This document shows, piece by piece, positions 43,774 to 52,973 of a stretch of 64,000 bases of DNA (its first letter is position 1; every line of letters begins with the position of its first letter). The notes under the pieces were generated by a model. The model was not told the DNA's origin, did not search any database, and saw only the letters and a program-made list of their open reading frames with translations. A program made the position numbers and the translations under genes. The stretch is from Flavobacterium flabelliforme (GTDB lineage Bacteria; Bacteroidota; Bacteroidia; Flavobacteriales; Flavobacteriaceae). The DNA lies in NCBI RefSeq assembly GCF_017948675.1, contig NZ_JAGFBU010000003.1:25627-89626 (forward strand). Direction: 5' to 3'.

Positions 43774-46700
43774 TTACTTAACTTTATTACTATACTTCTT
43801 AAAATTCTCTGCTTGTTCAAAGATCTCCTTATAAATTTCATCTCTATCTACGGGAGGACAGCCATTTTCAGCAAGAAGAACTATTAGATCTGCTTTTAGT
43901 TCTGCTTTGATGTCCTCTCGTTTGCTCCAATCGGTGTATTTAGTTAAATCATCTACCACATCTTTCACTCTTTGAGCAAGTATAAGTAGTTTGTCTTCGG
44001 GATAGACAAAATCGTATTTTTTAGCCAAGGCTTTCAAAATGTCGTAAAACGCTTTTTCTTCAATGTCGATACCTAAATCTTTGAAAGATTCTTTTTCTTT
44101 TTTAAGCGCATAGTACAAGTCGATAATTTCATCCGTGAATTCTTCTAGCACTTCACTATTTAATACATCGCTTTCTTTACGTTCGTTGTAACGGTCAACT
44201 ATGGCTTGTAATCTTTTGGAGAAATCGATTCCTGTGATTTTGTTTATTTTCTTAATGTCATCAATTGCTTTTGCCAATAATTTTTGAAGCAGTTTAATTT
44301 TAGTATTTGGCAATTTGATTTTGTCAATCTTAGCCATGTAATCATCTGAAAATATATCTACTTCAGTTTGATTGTCTTCTCCAAGTTTGAAAATTTCTTC
44401 AACACCATTGCTTTCAATAGCTTCTTGCAGCATTTGGCGCACTCTATTATTCATTTGAGCGGTGTCTGGTGCTTCGCCTTTAGTTAATTTGAACACTATC
44501 GAACGAACTGCCAAATAGAAATGTATTGTATCACGTTCAGTTTCTTTGAATGCACCACTTCCGCAACAAATATCATAAGCCGATTTTAATCGCTTTACGA
44601 TATACATGAATCTTTTTTCTAAGTCTTGTGTTAACTGTACAAACTCAACCGCTTTGTTAAGTGTGTGCAATTGCTCTATTGGAGAACCACTAAAATAGTT
44701 TGTTTTGTCAAACTTATGAAACAACTTATTCAGTAGATCTAACTGATCTTTAGTAACTACAATAGATTGCTCTATGTCTTCAATGTTGTCGTGATCTGCT
44801 TTGCTGTACATTGCCAAAGCTAAATTCAGTTGTTTTTTTATTCCGATATAATCTACTACAAGACCCTTTTCTTTTCCTTCATATTTTCTGTTTACACGAG
44901 AAATCGTTTGAATTAAATTGTGCCGTTGTATCGGTTTGTCAATGTACATCGTATCTAAGAAAGGAACATCAAAACCTGTTAACCACATATCAACTACAAT
45001 AGCGATTTTGAAATTTGATTTCTCGTTTTTGAATTGGCGATCCATTTCTTTACGGTCGTCTTTTGTTCCTAGCAAATTATACATTTCTTCCTCATCGTCT
45101 TTTCCTCTGGTCATGACCATTTTTATACGTTGGGAAGGTTTGATTTTTCTCTTTTCTTTTTCTGTTAGTTCAACTGAACCATCAGAAATTTTAATTTCTG
45201 CCCATTCAGGTCTTAAAGCGGTAATGTTTTTATAGAGTTCAAACGCAATTGTACGGCTGCTGCAAACAAACATTGCTTTGCCTTTTACAGTTGCGCCTTC
45301 TGCAATCCTGTTTTCGTAGTGGTTTACAAAATCTTCGGCAACGGTTTTTAAACGAGCAGGATCACCAATGATTGCATTCATTTGCGTCATGGCTTTCTTA
45401 CTCTCCTCAATTTGGTTTTCGTTGCTTCCGTCTTCTGCACATTGATTGTAATAATTTTCAATATCCTGAAGTTTATGATTGTTTAGCAATACTTTGGCAG
45501 CACGTCCTTCATAAACTATACGCACCGTGATTTCATCGGCTACCGATTCAGTCATGGTATAAGCATCCACTATTTCACCAAAAACATCAATTGTAGCATC
45601 AATTGGTGTTCCAGTAAAACCAACATAAGTTGCATTTGGCAAGGAATCGTGTAAATATTTGGCAAAGCCAAATGTTTTAGTCACGCCTTTTTCAGTAACT
45701 TTTATTTTTTGATCTAAATTAGTTTGACTTCGGTGTGCTTCATCCGAAATACAAATTACATTCGTTCTATTCGTTAGTAGTTTAGTGTCTTCAGTAAATT
45801 TATGAATCGTAGTTAAAAATACACCTCCACTATTTCTTCCCTGTAACAATTCACGTAAATTAGATCGACTTTCAACGCTCACAATAGTTTCATCGCCAAC
45901 AAAACCTTTAGCGTTGGTAAACTGTCCCGATAATTGATCGTCTAAATCGGTTCTATCTGTAATTAAAATAATGGTGGGACTGCCAAAATAAGTGCTTTTC
46001 ATTAATAAGCGACTTAAAAATAGCATGGTGTAACTTTTACCACAGCCTGTTGTGCCAAAATAAGTTCCGCCTTTTCCATCACCTTCAGGACGTTGGTGTT
46101 TTTTTATATTTTCGAATAATTTTGTTGCAGCGTAATATTGAGGATAACGACAAACAATTTTTTCGTTTTTCTTAGAACTATCAGGTAAATAAATAAAATT
46201 TTGAATGATGTCACGCAATCTATTGCGGTTGAACATTCCTTGGATAAGCGTAAACATGGCATCAATACCATCAACTTCTTTTTGCATTCCTTCAATCTTT
46301 CGCCACGCGTAAAAGAATTCATACGGCGCAAAGAACGAACCTGCTTTGGTATTGACACCATCACTTATTACACAAAAAGCATTGTATTTAAACAATTCAG
46401 GAATATCTCTTTTGTATCTAGTCGTTAATTGTTTGTAGGCATCATGAATTGTAGTGTTTTCTTGAATGGCCGTTTTAAACTCAAAAACTACTAACGGCAA
46501 TCCGTTGAGGTATAAAATCAAATCAGGAATACGCATTTCATAACCTTTAATAGCTAGCTGATTTACAATTTTATAGATATTTTTGTCTTCTTCAGAATAG
46601 TCAATAAGTTGAACGTAAAAATCTTTTTGACTTCGATCTTCTCGCTTTAGTAAGAAACCATCGCACACCATTTTCATAATGACTTTGTTTGTTTCGTACA

Positions 46701-46971
46701 AGTCAGAAGAGGGGAGACGTTCTAAATCCCTGACTATAGAATCGATTTCGTTTTCGGTAATGTTTTCGACAGCGTAATTAGTTCTTAGGTAGGCTTTTAA
46801 ATCTTCAATAATAAGTACTTTTTCACTTACGATATGTCCGTACACAGTCTCAGGCTCTGACGTGCCTTGATATTCTGTTTGTCGTACTTGCGCACCTACA
46901 AGATGAGTCATTTTTTCTTCTTGTAGTAAACTTATAAACGCTTTTTCTAATTGTGATTCGGTAAATTTCAT
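43774..46971 (-). CDS. hsdR: Type I restriction endonuclease subunit R
   Basis: 1065 residues. Nuclease domain with D150...E164-F-K166 (PDLILYLNGLPLVVFEFKTA), Walker A FGTTGCGKS (306-313), DEAH box at 410-413 (ICISDEAHRS), motif VGFTGTPID and motif VI QTISRVNRKYEGKEKG. It translocates DNA and cuts unmodified DNA with HsdM and HsdS. It begins 1 bp after AbiEii and lies about 9.3 kb from hsdS, so it is presumably transcribed from the AbiEi promoter rather than with hsdMS. Confidence 0.97.
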   Translation of the reverse strand: MKFTESQLEKAFISLLQEEKMTHLVGAQVRQTEYQGTSEPETVYGHIVSEKVLIIEDLKAYLRTNYAVENITENEIDSIVRDLERLPSSDLYETNKVIMKMVCDGFLLKREDRSQKDFYVQLIDYSEEDKNIYKIVNQLAIKGYEMRIPDLILYLNGLPLVVFEFKTAIQENTTIHDAYKQLTTRYKRDIPELFKYNAFCVISDGVNTKAGSFFAPYEFFYAWRKIEGMQKEVDGIDAMFTLIQGMFNRNRLRDIIQNFIYLPDSSKKNEKIVCRYPQYYAATKLFENIKKHQRPEGDGKGGTYFGTTGCGKSYTMLFLSRLLMKSTYFGSPTIILITDRTDLDDQLSGQFTNAKGFVGDETIVSVESRSNLRELLQGRNSGGVFLTTIHKFTEDTKLLTNRTNVICISDEAHRSQTNLDQKIKVTEKGVTKTFGFAKYLHDSLPNATYVGFTGTPIDATIDVFGEIVDAYTMTESVADEITVRIVYEGRAAKVLLNNHKLQDIENYYNQCAEDGSNENQIEESKKAMTQMNAIIGDPARLKTVAEDFVNHYENRIAEGATVKGKAMFVCSSRTIAFELYKNITALRPEWAEIKISDGSVELTEKEKRKIKPSQRIKMVMTRGKDDEEEMYNLLGTKDDRKEMDRQFKNEKSNFKIAIVVDMWLTGFDVPFLDTMYIDKPIQRHNLIQTISRVNRKYEGKEKGLVVDYIGIKKQLNLALAMYSKADHDNIEDIEQSIVVTKDQLDLLNKLFHKFDKTNYFSGSPIEQLHTLNKAVEFVQLTQDLEKRFMYIVKRLKSAYDICCGSGAFKETERDTIHFYLAVRSIVFKLTKGEAPDTAQMNNRVRQMLQEAIESNGVEEIFKLGEDNQTEVDIFSDDYMAKIDKIKLPNTKIKLLQKLLAKAIDDIKKINKITGIDFSKRLQAIVDRYNERKESDVLNSEVLEEFTDEIIDLYYALKKEKESFKDLGIDIEEKAFYDILKALAKKYDFVYPEDKLLILAQRVKDVVDDLTKYTDWSKREDIKAELKADLIVLLAENGCPPVDRDEIYKEIFEQAENFKKYSNKVK

Positions 46972-46972
46972 A

Positions 46973-47971
46973 TTATTTTTTTTCTTCCTGTTTAGGAATT
47001 GTAATATCCCATTTTACATTGTTTACTCTGTCCCTAATTTTAATAAGTGAACCTAGAACGGCATCACTATTTGGTAGTGCACCATATACAAGATTTGCAA
47101 ATTCATTGGTGTATGTGTTTTCTAATTGCTTCCAAGTTTCTTCCGTTTCGCGGAATATTTTAGCTTCTTTAGGATGAAACGCTAACCATTGATTATTGTT
47201 TTTAAAACTCGCCACATCATCTTCTCCAACAAGTGAAAGCATTTCTTCAAATGCAGGACTTTTAAAAAATTCTGAAATTGCAGGAACTTTTAATAGTTGG
47301 TGTAAATCGTAAGTATGACGAATTTTATTTCGCAAATCAGTGATTGGATCTTCTCCATAAGAAAACCGAACCAAGCTCATTATTTTTTCACAAATAGTTC
47401 TATTTACATGTAAAACTTGAACTTCAAAAGGTAATAAGTCATGTTCTTCAGCAAGTTGATGTTGTCCTGCTGATTCCATCATTGTAAAAATGTAAGAGGA
47501 AATGGTAGTTTTTTGAAATGGTTCATAACGTCCTAACCAAGTAGCTTCAACTATAATATTTTCTCTTACTTGCCCATATTTTCCAGTAACGGTTTTAGGA
47601 TAGCTATAAGCGATTTTTCTAAGCATTCCCACTTTATGTGTAATGCCTTCTTCTTCAACTTCGGTTAATTTTGTTCCAACCAGATTGGTTATACTTTTTA
47701 ATTTATTTCTCAGTAGATTTCCGCCTTCATTAGTACCTTTTAAAACTACTAAGTCAATATCCTCAGAGAATCGTTCAATCAAACCAAAACATTTAGACAA
47801 AGCTGTTCCACCTTTAAAAACGGTTTCTGTTCCAATTGAATCATGAAAGATAAGATGAAGTACATACGTAACCCAATAATCTTTTTCCACATAAATGGGT
47901 AATATCCCCATTTGTTGAGCGGTAAAATCAATGGATTGTCTGAATAATTTTATGTCCTCGTGTAACTTCAT
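46973..47971 (-). CDS. abiEii: AbiEii-type nucleotidyltransferase toxin
   Basis: 332 residues from the ATG at 47971, whose ATGA overlaps the AbiEi stop; an ATG at 47983 is possible. The nucleotidyltransferase signature is VFKGGTALSKCFGL (GGTALSK about 54-60) followed by RFSEDIDLVVLKG with SEDID about 69-73 holding the catalytic acids. In AbiE this enzyme is the toxin of a type IV toxin-antitoxin pair, and AbiE blocks phage infection. One bp before hsdR. Confidence 0.93.
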   Translation of the reverse strand: MKLHEDIKLFRQSIDFTAQQMGILPIYVEKDYWVTYVLHLIFHDSIGTETVFKGGTALSKCFGLIERFSEDIDLVVLKGTNEGGNLLRNKLKSITNLVGTKLTEVEEEGITHKVGMLRKIAYSYPKTVTGKYGQVRENIIVEATWLGRYEPFQKTTISSYIFTMMESAGQHQLAEEHDLLPFEVQVLHVNRTICEKIMSLVRFSYGEDPITDLRNKIRHTYDLHQLLKVPAISEFFKSPAFEEMLSLVGEDDVASFKNNNQWLAFHPKEAKIFRETEETWKQLENTYTNEFANLVYGALPNSDAVLGSLIKIRDRVNNVKWDITIPKQEEKK

Positions 47972-48693
47972 AGTAAATTCCATTTTTCAGATGCTTTCAA
48001 AACAGCAGTAACATCTGATAATTTATACTTTGTAATTGGATTTAAACTTTTCTGTAGTACTTCTTGGAATTGCATAATTCCTATTTCCTCCAATAAAGCA
48101 CCCAAAAGCGCTCTTGTGGCGGGTGGATATTTCTGCGATAATCGTACTAAAGTATTTGTTTCCTTTTCGTTTAGGTTTTTCAACAAGGATATAAACCGTA
48201 AACATGCGGATGAAATAGTGCTGTCAGGAATTTTTTTGATGTAACGAATAGCATCTAATAATTGCAAAAGAGGAATATTCTCCTTGGTAATGGTATTCTT
48301 TTGCTTGATGAATTTAATAGTATAACGATCTCGTTGTAGCACTGGACGAATTTCGTTCCTACCAATCTGAATTGTATTACTAACTTGCGTGGTTAATCCC
48401 AATTGATTGTAAATACTATAACCTGTTAGATAACCTATTGTTTTTCCATCATCTTCCAATAAATCTTTTACTACTTGAAACTGATTAGGCTCTAAATTCC
48501 CAAACGGCGTACTCTCGGGTTTATAATATTTCCCTTTAGCTAACTTTGCAATTTTACCAGAAATCACCATGCGATTCAAGGCTTTTATTACAGCTTCTTT
48601 TTTATTCACCTCAGTAGTGAAATCAGCATAGGTGAAAACGTACCCTTTTGGGAGTCTGTCTATAGTAAATGTTATGTAGTCAGTGGTTTTCAT
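47968..48693 (-). CDS. abiEi: AbiEi-type antitoxin/regulator (DUF6088-like)
   Basis: 241 residues. N-terminal winged HTH (FTYADFTTEVNKKEAVIKALNRM, KLAKGKYYKP) and a C-terminal antitoxin domain. It neutralises AbiEii and, in the studied AbiEi proteins, represses its own promoter through inverted repeats. Here a suitable inverted repeat covers the promoter (48724-48753). Overlaps abiEii by 4 bp. Confidence 0.88.
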   Translation of the reverse strand: MKTTDYITFTIDRLPKGYVFTYADFTTEVNKKEAVIKALNRMVISGKIAKLAKGKYYKPESTPFGNLEPNQFQVVKDLLEDDGKTIGYLTGYSIYNQLGLTTQVSNTIQIGRNEIRPVLQRDRYTIKFIKQKNTITKENIPLLQLLDAIRYIKKIPDSTISSACLRFISLLKNLNEKETNTLVRLSQKYPPATRALLGALLEEIGIMQFQEVLQKSLNPITKYKLSDVTAVLKASEKWNLL

Positions 48694-48709
48694 GCTTGTG
48701 TATTTACTA

Positions 48710-48753
48710 CAAATATATACTTTTGTCCAGTTTATTATATAAAAAACTGGACA
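48710..48753 (-). promoter_or_regulatory. abiEi promoter and predicted AbiEi operator
   Basis: Minus-strand -7 box TATATTTG (48717-48710), 16 bp before the ATG. Just upstream lies a perfect 10-bp inverted repeat, TGTCCAGTTT / AAACTGGACA (48724-48733 and 48744-48753, 10-bp spacer), covering the region where the polymerase binds. Matches the known AbiEi autorepression logic. Confidence 0.75.
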
Positions 48754-48793
48754 TTTTTAATAGATAATTTGAGATTTATTTTGGTTTTGACAC

Positions 48794-48835
48794 TTACACT
48801 ACATACCTTTGATATATCAAAGGTATGTAGTGTAA
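48794..48835. repeat. Perfect 42-bp palindrome
   Basis: Two 21-base arms (left TTACACTACATACCTTTGAT + A) match exactly with no spacer, centred between 48814 and 48815. It lies between the PD-(D/E)XK gene end and the abiEi promoter. It can form a cruciform or, in RNA, a 19- to 21-bp hairpin. No T run follows, so it is not a standard terminator. Confidence 0.95.
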
Positions 48836-48902
48836 CCCTTCTTTGTCTTTTTGAATGTCTTGTCATAAGGTATAAGAGACTTCTTTTTAAAGAAAATAAA
48901 CG

Positions 48903-50030
48903 TTAATTGTTGATTTTTGGAATAAAATCATTTAGTTTTCTGTATATTGAAAGTAAACCATCATTATTCAATTTTTCAGATATAAACTGAGCTAAATTAG
49001 AGACTTCAATCTCATCCAAGACATAACTCATTACTGCAAAATGACACCACTTTGAATTTCCATTTGTGTAAAAATCAGATTTTATTGTTAATTGCTCACG
49101 TTCTGAAAAAACAATTTGTTGATATTGTTCTTTGTTTGTGAGAAGCCCTTCCTTAAGTTCAACTACTAGAATTAATCTTTTTTCAGTTGTAAGTAGTCTA
49201 TCGAAAAACACAGTTATCATTAAGTTTTTATTCTTTGTTGATAGAAAAAAGCGCAATCTTTTACCAAATTCTCCTTTTGGACTTTGCAATACAAAAGCTT
49301 CATCAACTAATTCAATCACTTGCTCTATTTGATTAGCCACATGAGTACGTACCGCAAAATGAAAATCTTTTGCTTCAATAATTTTTGCTTGGTTGTCAAA
49401 ATAAAATTTTAATTCTTTACTGTTTAGCTCGCTTTTACTCATGTTTAAAGTGTTTTGATAAAAATCTTTTAGAAATACTACATACTTGTCTTTTGCTTCC
49501 ATTAGGTAGCTTCCAGAGTTTTGTATAACTCTTTTTAGAAAATCTAAGTGAGTGATGTTTATAAAATGAGGGTGGATTATATTTAGCTTATTTAAGGATA
49601 AAACGACCCCAATTTTATTATCTTCAATATTGTCAATTACCCTTATTGAAGACCAATAGTCTTGTAGGTCATTATTAAGGATATGGTAAACTTTATTCTC
49701 AATAATGATAGCATGATTTTCATTAGAAAGTAAAAGGTCAATTCTTCCATTTTTCTTAGTTGATACTTCTGTGTCAACATCAAAAACTGAAATCGCATCT
49801 ATCTTTTTTGTTTTTCCAAGTTCCGTATCGGCTATTAATTCTAATAAAGTACTAACAAATAAATCGCTCATACCGTGAGCTTCATTTACGTCAAAATAAA
49901 AGGCATAAATATTAGACATCACATTTTCATAATGTGGTTGTTTTGCTATGCCTAGAAAAGTTTTAGTTCTTTTTTTTATTTTGGGGATTGCATTGTGGTC
50001 TAAGAATGCTTGCAAAGTTTGTAAATCCAT
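48903..50030 (-). CDS. PD-(D/E)XK nuclease-family protein
   Basis: 375 residues. The active-site pattern is D98 (NGRIDLLL) ... E111-N-K113 (IIIENKVYH), preceded by an acidic Glu at position about 50-64. The family includes many defence nucleases. The remainder is helical and unmatched. It is 9 bp from the DUF262 gene (one transcript). Substrate DNA unknown; possible effector activated by the partner GmrSD-like protein. Confidence 0.82.
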   Translation of the reverse strand: MDLQTLQAFLDHNAIPKIKKRTKTFLGIAKQPHYENVMSNIYAFYFDVNEAHGMSDLFVSTLLELIADTELGKTKKIDAISVFDVDTEVSTKKNGRIDLLLSNENHAIIIENKVYHILNNDLQDYWSSIRVIDNIEDNKIGVVLSLNKLNIIHPHFINITHLDFLKRVIQNSGSYLMEAKDKYVVFLKDFYQNTLNMSKSELNSKELKFYFDNQAKIIEAKDFHFAVRTHVANQIEQVIELVDEAFVLQSPKGEFGKRLRFFLSTKNKNLMITVFFDRLLTTEKRLILVVELKEGLLTNKEQYQQIVFSEREQLTIKSDFYTNGNSKWCHFAVMSYVLDEIEVSNLAQFISEKLNNDGLLSIYRKLNDFIPKINN

Positions 50031-50038
50031 TTTTGTAA

Positions 50039-51829
50039 TTATAATTGTTCGTAATAGATTTTTAATTTATTTGCCATCAATCTTCTGCGTTGTTCTAAAA
50101 AACTTTCATACACCAAATGATTTCCTTCTTCTATCATGCTTGGTATGTCGTTATTAATTAAATTCTCTTGTAAACCGCTATGAGAATCTAATGTGCTTAT
50201 TTCATTAGTACCTGCATCTATTTGTGTTTTTACTTTATTTAAATAGGCTTCGGGAGTTAACATACCTACTTTAATATTAGTTGCTTGTTCCGTATAAACG
50301 AAATTAGCAACTTGGTTGTATGCTTTTTGTGCGTAACCGTTATTCATTAAATACTTCTTTGGAAAAATATGGTGAACATCGCCTCTTTGTTCGATGAGAC
50401 TACTAATTTTCATGCTTTTAGATAAGAAAGCCGTTGCATTAGCATTTATTTGCGCTGCCAAATATAAATTATAAGCATTATTATTTACACTAGAACTTTC
50501 TAAATCATTTATAATTCCGAAGTCCCAGAAACCTTCGCCTAAATTAGCTTGTTCCATTTGCTTCAAGTAAACTTGAATCCCTTTTTCTTTTATTTGTCTG
50601 ATATCTTCATCGATCCTTGATTCTGCTGAACCAGAATAACGACCTATAAACATACTCAGAACTAACCAACGTTTCACATAGCCTTGTACTTCAGATTCTG
50701 CCAGACCATCTTCACGCAATTTTAAGTATAAGGCGTAAGCAAAATTTAGACTGTTTTGAGAGGAAATTAATTTTTTACTTATCAATCCTGTCGATTTAAT
50801 AATCATTACAAAACGTTGATAATTAGTTTGATTTACAAAGGCTTCTAAACCTTCAGAAAGTTTAGCATAACTAGCCTCAGAAATGTCGTCTTCATAAGTA
50901 CGAGTCTCAAAATTACGTCCAGATAATAAAGCTACTAAATCACTAAATTTACCTCTACCAAATTTAAACGTAAAAGCTACCCTAAGCATGTCTATGTAAT
51001 CAGGAACATATAAAGAATCAGCGCCAGTTGCCATCCATTTTATACTGTTATAATACGGAGTTTTAGTAAAAGCGGTGTCATTGTCTTGAATGTGTTTTAT
51101 AAATCCTTTATCAACCAGTAAACGACAGAAGTAATCAATCATTTTACGCATTTTATTACCGCCATGATTTTCGTCAGAAGCAATTTTTGACATCACAAAA
51201 TCAGCGTTACTTAATACGACACCTTTTTGATTGATACGAATAAAAATTTCTGTAACCGTATCAATATCTAAGGCTGCATCCAATTCTATAATTCCCACTT
51301 GTTTGGTTTTGATGCGCTTTAGGTTTTCTATTCGCTCCTCTATCAAATCCTCGTTTGCTTCAGGATTATCAAAAATGTATTTTTTTATTGCTTTAGAAAT
51401 AGAAATTTCATCATTCACAATTGGATTTATATTATCAATCCATTCCGAACTTTTCTCTATTACTTTGTTTAATACCTCAAACTTCTCTTCCAACGGATTA
51501 AACGCAATACGAATCGTTGTTTCTTTATAGTTTTTATCCAAAACACGTTGACCTACAATAGCAGCAGTAAGTGCTGTAATACGCTGTTGACCATCAATTA
51601 AAACACGCTTGCCAGCGGATAATTGTCCGTTTTTTAATTTTACATCTGGATTACGCCAAGTAATTATATAACCTACTGGATATCCTTGATATAAAGAATC
51701 GATCAAATCTCTAACTTTTGCAGCATTCCATACAAAGGGACGTTGAATTTCTGGGATGGCAATATCGCCAGATTTTATCCAACTTAATAAAGTTTCTACG
51801 GGTTGTTGGTGTACGCTATATTTTGCCAT
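50039..51829 (-). CDS. DUF262 / HNH (GmrSD-like) protein
   Basis: 596 residues. The DUF262 ParB-like N-terminal domain shows IPEIQRPFVW, LYQGYPVGYIITW and LIDGQQRITAL (IDGQQR 78-83). The C-terminal half contains the HNH-type motif GDVHHIFPKKYL near 485. Full GmrSD fusions of this layout cut glucosylated or modified phage DNA using NTP. The gene is second-coded after a 237-bp gap and is directly followed by the PD-(D/E)XK gene. Confidence 0.88.
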   Translation of the reverse strand: MAKYSVHQQPVETLLSWIKSGDIAIPEIQRPFVWNAAKVRDLIDSLYQGYPVGYIITWRNPDVKLKNGQLSAGKRVLIDGQQRITALTAAIVGQRVLDKNYKETTIRIAFNPLEEKFEVLNKVIEKSSEWIDNINPIVNDEISISKAIKKYIFDNPEANEDLIEERIENLKRIKTKQVGIIELDAALDIDTVTEIFIRINQKGVVLSNADFVMSKIASDENHGGNKMRKMIDYFCRLLVDKGFIKHIQDNDTAFTKTPYYNSIKWMATGADSLYVPDYIDMLRVAFTFKFGRGKFSDLVALLSGRNFETRTYEDDISEASYAKLSEGLEAFVNQTNYQRFVMIIKSTGLISKKLISSQNSLNFAYALYLKLREDGLAESEVQGYVKRWLVLSMFIGRYSGSAESRIDEDIRQIKEKGIQVYLKQMEQANLGEGFWDFGIINDLESSSVNNNAYNLYLAAQINANATAFLSKSMKISSLIEQRGDVHHIFPKKYLMNNGYAQKAYNQVANFVYTEQATNIKVGMLTPEAYLNKVKTQIDAGTNEISTLDSHSGLQENLINNDIPSMIEEGNHLVYESFLEQRRRLMANKLKIYYEQL

Positions 51830-51919
51830 TATTTTAAATAATATTAATTTTTATCAATTTGTATTCTTTCGAATGAATATTACATATTAAGCTTTTGGAG
51901 ATAAAAAAATGATATTCAA

Positions 51920-51988
51920 ACCATTTTCCCGACGCCAGGAAAATGGTCTAATTCAATTTGTGTCGTTTTGCTGACGTCGGCAAAACGA
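51920..51988. repeat. Twin covarying hairpins with a common loop
   Basis: Hairpin 1: 10-bp stem ACCATTTTCC / GGAAAATGGT, 8-nt loop (51930-51937). Hairpin 2: 9-bp stem TCGTTTTGC / GCAAAACGA, 8-nt loop (51972-51979). Both loops contain GACG(C/T)C at the same place, while the stems differ by paired changes. They lie in the gap between the HNH gene and the DUF262 gene. Confidence 0.85.
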
Positions 51989-52066
51989 TACTTTTTTATA
52001 CAACTAACAATCATTAGGATGAAATGTATACTCGTCTTTTTTTTTGGGATTGTTCAGGATATAGTC

Positions 52067-52843
52067 TCATGTATTCATAACATTCAATGCAATATCTATA
52101 TCTATAAATTTTTCAATCACTTTTCCCTCTATGAAAAAATCCTTTTTCATCTGAACAGATTTTTGTGCATAATCTTTAAACTCTTCTTTTGTAAAAGGAG
52201 CGATTGGAAAACCAAAAACATGACCAAGAAATTCAATTTCAGCAAATTGACTATCCAAATACAAATAATTCATTCTACTAAAATACAAAATAGGTGTTTC
52301 GGCCTCACTTCTGAAAAATATCATAACACCAATTTTTCTTGTAAAATATAATACAGGTAAATCTCCTAAATCATATCTTGAAAAATTTCTTATAACATCA
52401 TAACTAGGCTCAAAGCCTACTTTTTTCTGTCGGTTTAATTCTTCAAAATACATTTTATATAAACCTCGTTTAAAAGCTCTACAAAGTTCTAGTTGTGAAG
52501 CAAACATAAACGAAGGCTTAACAGCTAGACGAAACTTACCTTTTCGTTCTTTCATTTCGAAAAATTGAGATTTAAATTCTCCTACTTTTCTTTTTGAAAT
52601 ACCTCCGAGTAAAAATCGTTTTCTTGAAATTGAAAAAGCTTCCTTCAAAGCAACTTCAATAGAATATTTTCCATTGTGGCTATCTCTATTACCAAAATAG
52701 TAATTGCAATCATCACACACGTTTCGATTATAATTTTGACCTCCTAATGATTTAGGAATAGTATGTGCCTTTTTTATAAAAGTAACTTGGAAATCCGACT
52801 TTAGACACCAGATACATTTTCTTTCAGGTATTGAACTAATCAT
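52067..52843 (-). CDS. HNH-endonuclease-like zinc protein
   Basis: 258 residues. Cys10, Cys13, His27, Cys43 and Cys46 (KCIWCL, AHTIPKSLGG, VCDDCNYYFG) form an HNH-type zinc-finger nuclease motif; GNRDSHNGK provides the last conserved positions. The C-terminal part is not recognised. 10 bp after the 39-residue ORF; the AbiH gene is upstream. A DNA-cutting effector role is likely. Confidence 0.8.
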   Translation of the reverse strand: MISSIPERKCIWCLKSDFQVTFIKKAHTIPKSLGGQNYNRNVCDDCNYYFGNRDSHNGKYSIEVALKEAFSISRKRFLLGGISKRKVGEFKSQFFEMKERKGKFRLAVKPSFMFASQLELCRAFKRGLYKMYFEELNRQKKVGFEPSYDVIRNFSRYDLGDLPVLYFTRKIGVMIFFRSEAETPILYFSRMNYLYLDSQFAEIEFLGHVFGFPIAPFTKEEFKDYAQKSVQMKKDFFIEGKVIEKFIDIDIALNVMNT

Positions 52844-52853
52844 TTACTTAAAA

Positions 52854-52973
52854 TTATTTATATATAAAATTCCAACTAGGATCTCCCATAAGGAAAACTT
52901 GTTGCAATGGAATTCTTCTATATTGATCTCTAGGGTTTTGTGTTAATTCAAGTTGTTGTTTGATTTCTTGCAT
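52854..52973 (-). CDS. 39-residue ORF inside the defence transcript
   Basis: Starts at ATG 52973 directly after the AbiH stop (TAAATG) and ends 10 bp before the HNH gene ATG. Sequence begins MQEIKQQLELTQNPRDQYRR and is clearly not low-complexity. It is too short to recognise. Placement between two tightly coupled genes and absence of any gap point to a real small protein, perhaps an antitoxin, or a relic of a larger gene. Confidence 0.55.
   Translation of the reverse strand: MQEIKQQLELTQNPRDQYRRIPLQQVFLMGDPSWNFIYK

Noticed and set aside
48794..48835. Palindrome as an ordinary terminator
   Set aside because: No T run on either strand and no spacer loop; the arms are longer than usual.
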